NCBI RefSeq assembly: GCF_024586455.1
Contig: NC_065922.1
Span: 31,678,089-31,742,088 of the forward strand
Source of the DNA: Bactrocera neohumeralis
Lineage: Eukaryota > Arthropoda > Insecta > Diptera > Tephritidae
Reading direction: 5' to 3'
DNA: 64,000 nucleotides
Positions 57,005 through 64,000 of this stretch are shown here, piece after piece. A program made the position numbers and the translations under genes. Below the pieces are notes generated by a model. That model saw only the letters and a program-made list of their open reading frames with translations, was not told the DNA's origin and did no database searches. Position 1 is the stretch's first letter, and each line of letters starts with the position of its first letter.

Positions 57005-57850
57005 GAAATAGTTTGTGTTAAGAAAGTCTTTATTTATTCATGAATATCTCTTTTGTCCCCTTCAAAATAATCTCTCCTAAATATATGGCACTTCTGCGAG
57101 CGATTTTTGCAATCCTCAAGTAAGGAGTAAGTCGTTTTTGTGATCTTCTTTGGCTCTTTCTTTGATGCAGTTTTTATCCTCTCATTGGTCTTTTCTGTTT
57201 TGGGAACAAAAAATCACAGGGGGCAAGGTCTGAGGAATACGGAGACTGTGGCAACATTAATGCCTTGGTTTTGCCCAAATAACCGCGTACAAGCTAGATT
57301 GCGTGAGTAGGAGCGTTATCATAGGGTAAATGCCAATTTCTAGCACAAATCTGTATGTTTCTGGCGGATTGCTTCGGCCAACTTACGTATTACTTACAGA
57401 TAATATTCTTTATTGATCATACAACGCTTTCGCAAGAACTTATCAGACTTGAAGCCCTGTAATCGATGAAAAGTGTTAGCAAAACCTTCACACTCGACTA
57501 ACTTGACACGATTTTTCCGGTCTTGGCTCCTGCGGCAGCCTCCATTAGCATAATACCCACAAACCCATGATTCGTCACCAGTTATGATCCTCTGGAGCAG
57601 ATCTGTGTCGTTGCAAACTGAGTCCAACATAACATCTCCTGAGCAATGTCGCCATGACCCCATGTTTTGTCGAAAGTGATTGGTTAACTCCCTCATTTGA
57701 AAATTGGCTGCCATGATGACAATCGATATTTTTAGTCCCTTAGCAATTTTTCTAATGGTGATTTGACGATTGATACTATTTTCTACATTCATTAATGCTT
57801 TCGTCTTTTCTTGACGTGCTCGGGCATCTGTCACGCTCTTTGTAATTCAA
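57005..57850 (-). mobile_element. Mariner relic, minus strand, first catalytic block intact
   Basis: Minus strand: RQITIRKIAKGLKISI near 57760 (second helix-turn-helix), VMLDSVCNDTDLLQRI near 57625, first catalytic Asp in ITGDESWVCGYY near 57575. A frameshifted linker leads to INKEYYL near 57400, then APTHAI and PYSSDLAPCDF (third Asp) near 57230. The C-terminus RDYFEGDKRDIHE lies near 57050. The second Asp (HHDNAP in the family) is lost by a small deletion. The N-terminal third is absent. Confidence 0.8.
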
Positions 57851-57867
57851 CGTAGGATACCCTTATA

Positions 57868-58625
57868 CCAGGTTGTACACTAAGTTTTATCGTTTGATAA
57901 AAAAAAGACAATTTTATGATTCGAAATACTCTTTATTATTCAGTATAACCTCCCTGAACATTAATACACTTGCTCCAACGATCCTCCAATCTGTGGATCC
58001 CATCCTGAAGTGAGATTTCGGAAGGTTTGCAAAATACGCTTCAATTCATTTGACGAATAACGCTTGTCACGCATATATTTTTTCAGTTCTGGAAACAAAT
58101 GGGTGGATGCTCCAACAATTCGAGTTTTAATTCATAGATTTTAACCATTGTCAAAATGCTCTTGTGACACGGTGCATTGTCCTAATGAAAAAGGATTTTT
58201 TCTTCTGCAAACCAAATCTTTTTCACGAATTTTTTGCCTTCAACTGGTGGAAAAGGTTGCAATAATATTCAGAATTAAGTGTTTTACCAGTTTACAAGTA
58301 ATCCACAAACAAAATTTCTCTCGCGTCCCAAAAACCCAATACAACGCACAAAATCCACTTTATCCTTTTTAAAACGCTCCAAATGTTGCTGAGAAAGTCG
58401 TATTCGAATGTGTTTTTGTTTCATTGTTAGCGAATGCGGCATCCATTGTGTACACATCTTTCTAAAACCCAAAATTTCACTTAAAATATGGCTCACACTG
58501 CCTAATGAGATGTGTAGAGCCTCTACTAAATCTCTCTCAGTCAATCGACGATCTTCCAAAACCATATCCTGTATTTTGGCTATGATTTCTGGTGTTGATG
58601 CACTTTTTGGCAAGCCTAACCACTG
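57868..58625 (-). mobile_element. Mariner relic (mauritiana-like end), minus strand
   Basis: The left end CCAGGTTGTACACTAAG follows TA at 57866-57867 and resembles the CCAGG(T)GTACA end of Mos1-type mariners (from memory). Minus strand: LPKSASTPEIIAKIQDMVLE near 58590, DRRLTERDLVEALHISLGSV near 58530, GFRKMCTQWMPHSLTMKQKH near 58450, LSQQHLERFKKDKVDFVRCI near 58380. The first Asp block is degraded; DNAPCHKS with the second Asp lies near 58170; the third Asp segment is deleted between HPP and CFQN near 58100. The C-terminus WSKCINVQGGY lies near 57970. Cut at 58625. Confidence 0.8.
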
Positions 58626-58639
58626 AAAATTAATAATTT

Positions 58640-58890
58640 AAATGTTTTTTAGGTTAGGTTTGGCAATCAGACTGATATTCATGACACGACGTCTGTTCTT
58701 ACTTGGATAAATAGAAACGACGGATGTTGGGATGCCCATAACTTCTAAGTATGATAAGATATAGCTAATATCAATTCCAGCCGCCTAACCCTAAAAGGTA
58801 TGATTACAGAAATGAGTCTAGTAAAAGCTAGGTAGTGGATAGTGTCCAAATTCATCTCACCTTCATCTATGCAACTTAGACAAATTCGAA
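58640..58890 (-). mobile_element. Probable R1-like 3' end with AACCTAACC tail
   Basis: Minus strand: ICLSCIDEGEMNLDTIHYL near 58850 resembles the C.SC.DE.E...EH.L knuckle, with a 3' part ending CCAAACCTAACCT (complement at 58651-58663). Weak coding signal; assignment leans on the tail. Confidence 0.4.
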
Positions 58891-60662
58891 TAACTAACAG
58901 ATAGCTCTAGAGTTCCATGGAGTCAAAGGACTAGTCTTAGTTGTCGATGATGTTTTGATGTAAGATTGGTAGTTTTATCCTCGACTTCTTATGGACAACA
59001 GGTTTTTCATAAAAATGCTCTATCAAGTCATAGATCGAGCTGTTAAATTAGTTTAATAATTATAAAAAAGACACCTATAAGGGACCAGAAGTGATTCTTC
59101 ATACATTTTACAGCTAGTCTATACAACAAGTGAGATTAGAGCCCTGTGGCATTATGCGGAGTTTATTAGCAGGCTCTACAGTTCATCTTCATTACTATTT
59201 TTTAGTACAAAGAAGCTTACTAGTATTAAGACACCACTATTTATTAGGAAAATGATATGCATACCAGCATATATTTGTTGTGCTGAAGATACTTATTATT
59301 TATAGTATTGGAAAGCGATTTTCTAAGCGAGAAATCCTTAAACAATATTTTCTCCATCCGATTACGAAACCACCAAGCAAACCATGACAGAATTGTAAGG
59401 CAAACAAATAGCATTGCAGTTAGTGACCGGTAAATAAAAAGTCACATGTGGCGTGCCGCCATTCTGCGAGACTTTGTGTCGAGCTCATTATCTTCTCGTT
59501 TGCTTTTGTCGCCAAACGCTACAGCGGTGACTTGTTACACTTTCTAAAGAATTAACAGCTCAGCCGATAACAAGCAAATAGGTGCATTTGACCATTATGC
59601 AGCACATAGGCTAACAATCAGCATAAGCAAATAGTGCCGCCTTCCTACTTAAGCAGGCTACCAACAAGGAATATACAATTCATATTAACAGGCACAAACA
59701 CATTGAAAGATAATAAGGAACTGTTTGTCCTGCTGGCACTCGCCATTCCTTTGCCGTTCGCAATTTCATAACAATTCACGCCTTAGCCATTGTGCCACAC
59801 TGTGTTGCAATGTTGTAAAGCACCTTATTTTGGTTGTCATTCCAGTTCTTATTGCCATTGTGTGTCTCAGTGTCAATGCGATAATCCTTTGTGTTGCTTC
59901 CAATTTTTTTTCTCTTCTATACTTTTTTTGCAACAAATCTGAAAGTAGCATGCAACCAATAAATTCATATAATCTACTCTGAGAACACTATACAAAAATG
60001 TCCTTTGCCCCGTGTCCATCTTCGGTCCATTGTACGCTTGGCGCATGCTGGGTGTTGTAATATTTACAAATCGTATTTGTTGCCAATTGTCGAGTCGGCA
60101 TTATTTTTCTAATTCCTTCGAGCGCCCAGTGAGTTCGCCTTACAAAGTGTTATTCGTTTGCAAAACTACCAAAAACAATAGCAGTGAATCGGTAGTAAAG
60201 ACGCGCGGCATGTGCCGATGGCGCAGACAAAGCGGCACTACTACCGAACGCTTGTTTCTGTCTGTCCATGTACAGCTGTTTTCCTTGACTCCTAAGTATA
60301 GAATTTGAATGACCGAGTTCCGTTCGGTAGTTTTGGTCTCGTTAGCGGCTCACAGTGGTCGCTTTTAGCGCGAAAACTGCGGTTGTCCCGAGATCAAAGT
60401 CAAAGCGGCCGAATGATGCAACGGATATTAATTGACAGCCGAATAACGGCTTCGAAAATATTGCTTAGATATTGATGAGGGACAGCTGCTAATTTTTACT
60501 ACTTTTCATTACAAAAATATTTTTAACATCTTCAAGATCATTAACCGAAAGTATCTAGATTTCCAAAACAGTTCAGAGAGATATTCATATTATTCTACTA
60601 CTTAAACCGAGATCAGCTCGATTATGTTGATTTTTATGTACCCACAGAGATCATCCTGAAAT
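58891..60662. other. Unassigned, mostly unique DNA
   Basis: 59380-60430 is low in repeats; frames of 61-98 codons there have no domain. 58900-59370 is AT-rich. No gene supported. Confidence 0.5.
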
Positions 60663-60760
60663 GGTTTCGACCAATACAAACGAGTTGACAGTCCTTGGCC
60701 GTATACAAATCTGGCTTCGTTTCGGTTAAGTAAACCAGACTGTTGGGAGAGGACTCTGTT
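60663..60760 (-). repeat. Short interspersed repeat S, minus-strand copy
   Basis: GAGTTGACAGTCCTTGGCCG, TATACAAATCTGGCTTCGTT and TCGGTTAAGTAAACCAGACT match the reverse complement of 49280-49355. Confidence 0.5.
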
Positions 60761-61429
60761 TACCAGTTATTTCATCCCTTTTTTTAAGAAAAGAACTGCT
60801 TGCAACTAACAATTTTAATAAATCAACCATTTATTCTGCCATGATTCTTAAGAATTCAGAAATTGTAAGCACTAATAACTAACAAAAAATTTGCAAAATT
60901 ACTCAAGGCACATTCTGGACCAAGAACGGATCTGTTGGTTGGACTATCGCCAAATACAGAAGCCTTAAGAGTCAACCCGCATCGACTGACAGTTACTTCG
61001 ACCTTAAAAAATTTTTCAATTCTATAACTTTATAGTCAAATAAAGAATTATAAGAACTCGAAAACTGATTTCAAACAACACCGAGGAATATAGTTGAAAC
61101 CAAATGATTGCCACGCAAAAGAAATCATGGAATCCTTGTTATAAAGCCTTGTCGTGGATGAGCTTCTTGAGCTCCTAACCAACAATGGAAACAAGGGATG
61201 GTGAGCGTAGCTCAGAATAATGGTTAGTTCGTCTTAAACGATCATCGTTCCGATTACCAAGAGAACATCCCTGTCAGACCTAAAGACCTTAACTCTTGGC
61301 GGCAGAGAGTAAGAGCTGACTAATGAGGATCTGGATCTCACTTGGATTCCATTCTTCGATGAATGAAGGCGACGGCCTGACCACATGCTTGGCCGGTAAA
61401 TCCTGGGACTGTAAGCCAAAGACGTTGGC
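60761..61429. other. Unassigned; may include upstream parts of the R1-like relic
   Basis: No clear motif. The strand and position would fit degraded reverse transcriptase sequence ahead of the fragment at 61430, but I cannot show it. Confidence 0.35.
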
Positions 61430-61620
61430 TGGGGCATTAAAACGTCGCAGATTTCGATAGAACTTCAACTATAGAAAGTGAAAAAACTTGCTTACGTCTG
61501 CGCGTTAGGCATACTGCGTACTTGACAGCAGCACTAGAGCTCTTGCTAGAACTCACACCCCTCCATCTATAATACCTCTAATGGCAACAGAAGAATATGG
61601 TAAAAGGAAAATAATCTCGT
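61430..61620 (+). mobile_element. R1-like non-LTR fragment, plus strand
   Basis: Plus-strand KNLLTSA/KLAYVCALGILRT near 61475 and AALELLLELTPLHL near 61525 match the QRLACLCVTGAMRTTPTAAL followed by ELLL.L.PLHL block after the reverse transcriptase. Short and frameshifted. Confidence 0.5.
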
Positions 61621-61669
61621 GTCAAGAAATAAACGTCTTACGAGATATATACCAAACTCATTGAAACCA

Positions 61670-62410
61670 TTATAAAAGCGAGGTTCTCTACTTTTTTTAA
61701 GGAAAAACACAGAAACTTCAAATTGAATAGGAAATTATAATTCGAAAGATCGTTCTTCGGCACATTTTTTTTATCTCTTTCAAATGTCGACCGCAGATAC
61801 GTCTCAGATGGACCATCCGTTGAGGCTAACACTCGTTCGGGAATTTTGACTGGTAACTGGCGAACGACACGTGTGTTGCTTCGCTCCGAGGACTGAATCT
61901 AGGCGGGATTGTTGGCATAGACTTAAGTCATTCTATGCTCCCAAAGGAAAAAGCATAACGGTGTGATATCGCACGATCTTGGTGGCCAATCGACTGGCCC
62001 AAAACGTGAAATTATCTACTACCCGAAGTGTTCTCTCAATAAATCCATTGATTGATGCGATATGTGGAAAATGGCGCCAACTTGTTGAAACCAAATGTCG
62101 CCGAAATCACGAGCTTCTATTTTTTGGCGGTTATGGCGCGATAACGTTTTAGGCAGTTATGTTCTCACCGGCATCATTTGAGCAGAAATATGGACCGATG
62201 ATTCCACCGGCCCACAAACCACACCAAACCGTGGGTTTTTTTCTGGATGAAAAGGCTGCTCTTGTATCTCTTCAGGTTGTTCTTCGTCCCAAATGCAGCA
62301 ATTTTGCTTATTTCCATACCTATTGAGCCAGGAATAAGCCTCATCGCTGAACAAAATTTGGCTCGAAAACACCGTATCGTGGAACTTTTCAAGAGCTCAT
62401 TGAACGACAT
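61670..62410 (-). mobile_element. DD41D (VISITOR-like) relic showing the 41-residue spacing
   Basis: Minus strand: SSQILFSDEAYSWLNRYGNK near 62360 with the first catalytic Asp; QNCCIWDEEQPEEIQEQPFH near 62290; then IWFQQVGA near 62100 (second Asp replaced by Val). Forty-one codons later, in one phase with two stops, WPPRSCDITPLCFFLW near 61960 has the third Asp replaced by Cys. The C-terminal PVKIPERV lies near 61850. The untouched spacing of 41 codons supports a DD41D family. Left end near 61670. Confidence 0.8.
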
Positions 62411-64000
62411 GATGTCACTTGGGAAAGTCGAGTGGCTTCAGTTCTTTCACAAGCTGTGTTTTGTACGCTTTCAATTTAAAATCTTATCTTAAATGCTGTG
62501 TTCAAAGGTTTAGAAGTAGGCGTGCCAGCATTCAAATAAATTATTTCTCTCATCAATTTGAGAATACAAGCATTAAATTTTTGTCTTACTAGTTATATGA
62601 ATGAAATCACATTACCCAAATAGCTGCACCAACTCCCACATCCGCTGGCATTGTTGAGTCAAATATTGTATAAACATTTAAATGATTTCTCAAAAATATG
62701 TTTCATGCTCCATATTTTCGTATAATGAATTAAATGAAATTTCAAAAATCGAACAGAGATTACGTTGCACGCATATTAATGACTTATCGGAGCAAAATCA
62801 ACCAAAATCCAAATCAATGCGGAAGGCAAAGAAAAGGAAAAATTAATTCCAAAATATTCAATTAAGCAAAACAGATCCTTCACGCCACAGCGAGGATTCC
62901 AACGAAACGCGGCACAGATGTGCAGCATCTCTAGTTATCTCAGCAGTGGTTATGTGTGTGTATGAGTAAATAATGTTTATGTGTGAGTAAATAATCTTTA
63001 TGTGTGTGTAAATATTATTCATTAAAGGCTACCTGTGCATAAAATTTAAATCAAATTTGCTTTCGCTTCGAAATATTTCGTCTGCGCGAGGGCACCACTG
63101 AAGATTTATTAAACCAACTATCTTTTGTATGTCGCGAAAAGGGGTTGAACTACATGTCGATTTTGATTTTGATTTTCTTTTGTATATTATGCTGATGCGC
63201 GTTTTTTTTTTTTTTTGTTTTTTTTTTTTTTTTTGTTTTTTTTTTTTTCTGTATAGAAGATACAATTTTTTTCTCATCGTAGGTGTGAACCAGGGCTACA
63301 TATCGAGTGCCCACATAATGAATGGGTATTGTGGCTTTACATTTATTGACACTTGGTGGGAACTAGGTCATGCTCAAACACAAAAACAAAACGCATGCAA
63401 AAGGCTGTTTAGTAAAATTTGCTTTTGTAGGCGTTTTTTTTAACACTTGCATGCTACAAATACAATACCCGTGATATCGATGAGATCGATGAGAATCAAT
63501 TGCTGGGCCGCGCGATGTTGGAAGAAATTTACATTTCTATTTTTTAGCGTTTGATTTGATTTCCGTTTCCGTAAAGGATTATTTTTTATCTTAATTTTTT
63601 TGAAGGAGTGACAGGCGGTTGAGTTATATGGGAGGACAGACAATAAAAATATGTAAATTTAAAAAAAAATATAAAAAATTATAAATTCCGAAATATGTTA
63701 ATAACCAGCCCTCATCTGTGTTAAAAGATAGCGCAGGCACGAAATCAAGCGAGAAATTCACGCTCACTCACACACAGCTGCGGTGCACCGTGTGTCATAA
63801 CGCTTAAGCCGCTTTAACTGCAGCAAAACTCAACTCGCCAGCAATTCACCACACTAATTAATAAAATTGAAAGTGTAATTAAATTCGCTTAAAGTGCAGT
63901 TAAGCAAAAACAACAAGAAAAAAACAAAAAAAGCATGCAAATCGGTATGCCAAAGCGCTTGCCAATTAAATTTGACCTCAGCTCGTCGGCTGTCTAGGCA
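62411..64000. other. Unassigned DNA with a long T tract
   Basis: TG-rich repeated TTTATGTGTGAGTAAATAAT units lie near 62945-63015, and a T tract of about 50 bases with two interrupting G at 63201-63250. 63700-64000 looks unique. No gene. Confidence 0.5.

Noticed and set aside
63029..63443. Lys-rich and Phe-rich frames on opposite strands
   Set aside because: Both come from the T tract at 63201-63250.
1..64000. tRNA, rRNA and CRISPR features
   Set aside because: I looked for tRNA B-box-like GGTTCGAATCC and spaced identical repeats and found no convincing case. Direct repeats present are tandem or transposon-derived.

Overview
The window looks like a long non-coding stretch, intergenic or a large intron, from a dipteran insect, most likely a tephritid fruit fly (Bactrocera/Zeugodacus/Ceratitis type). 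This rests on the AT-rich sequence with many CAA/TTG and CA/TG microsatellites, on the mixture of insect transposon families (mariner, DD41D Tc1/mariner, RTE-like, R1-like, Jockey-like, INE-1/DINE-1-like), and on recalled resemblance to tephritid repeats; I could not run a database search. I found no host protein-coding exon, tRNA, rRNA or CRISPR array that I can defend. Nearly every open frame with a recognisable protein motif is a decayed transposon fragment.

Layout. 1-1377 low-complexity unique DNA; 1378-3758 INE-1-like scrap and a decayed RTE-like non-LTR element (minus); 4850-7670 INE-1-like, R1-like and mariner relics and one near-complete INE-1-like repeat; 7671-9984 unique DNA with CAA-rich blocks; 9985-12584 mariner, INE-1-like and DD41D relics, ending in a terminal-repeat-bounded mariner (11646-12584); 13555-15655 R1-like 3' part, a 148-bp direct repeat and a ~50-unit hexanucleotide array; 16815-21170 cecropia-like mariner, rearranged RTE, DD41D and a second cecropia-like mariner; 21175-24609 mostly unique; 24610-25570 deleted DD41D and a third cecropia-like mariner; 27515-29189 duplicated non-LTR 3' ends and a mariner; 30540-32870 interleaved Jockey-like and R1-like pieces; 34790-35960 R1-like element carrying a 148-bp MITE; 38500-38955 R1-like 3' end; 42110-45540 INE-1-like, mariner and R1-like; 47405-49400 RTE, DD41D and INE-1-like relics; 51607-52565 RTE pieces; 53514-55489 a nested terminal-inverted-repeat element; 57005-58890 two mariners in tandem and an R1-like end; 61430-62410 R1-like and DD41D. 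The rest is unique or unassigned DNA.

The families interact only as insertions: elements have landed in one another and been truncated, so the window is a record of several transposition waves. No transposase or reverse transcriptase frame is intact, so nothing here is expected to be autonomous. About 15 of 18 non-LTR fragments lie on the minus strand; if this is one intron, that would fit a host gene read on the plus strand (inference).

I did not find a new multi-gene system. The best leads are a new MITE candidate with TATA target duplications, a five-copy DD41D family, two very short RTE insertions with clean target-site duplications, TTAGG-like 3' tails on R1-like elements, and a nested element bounded by GGGTGGGT-type inverted ends.
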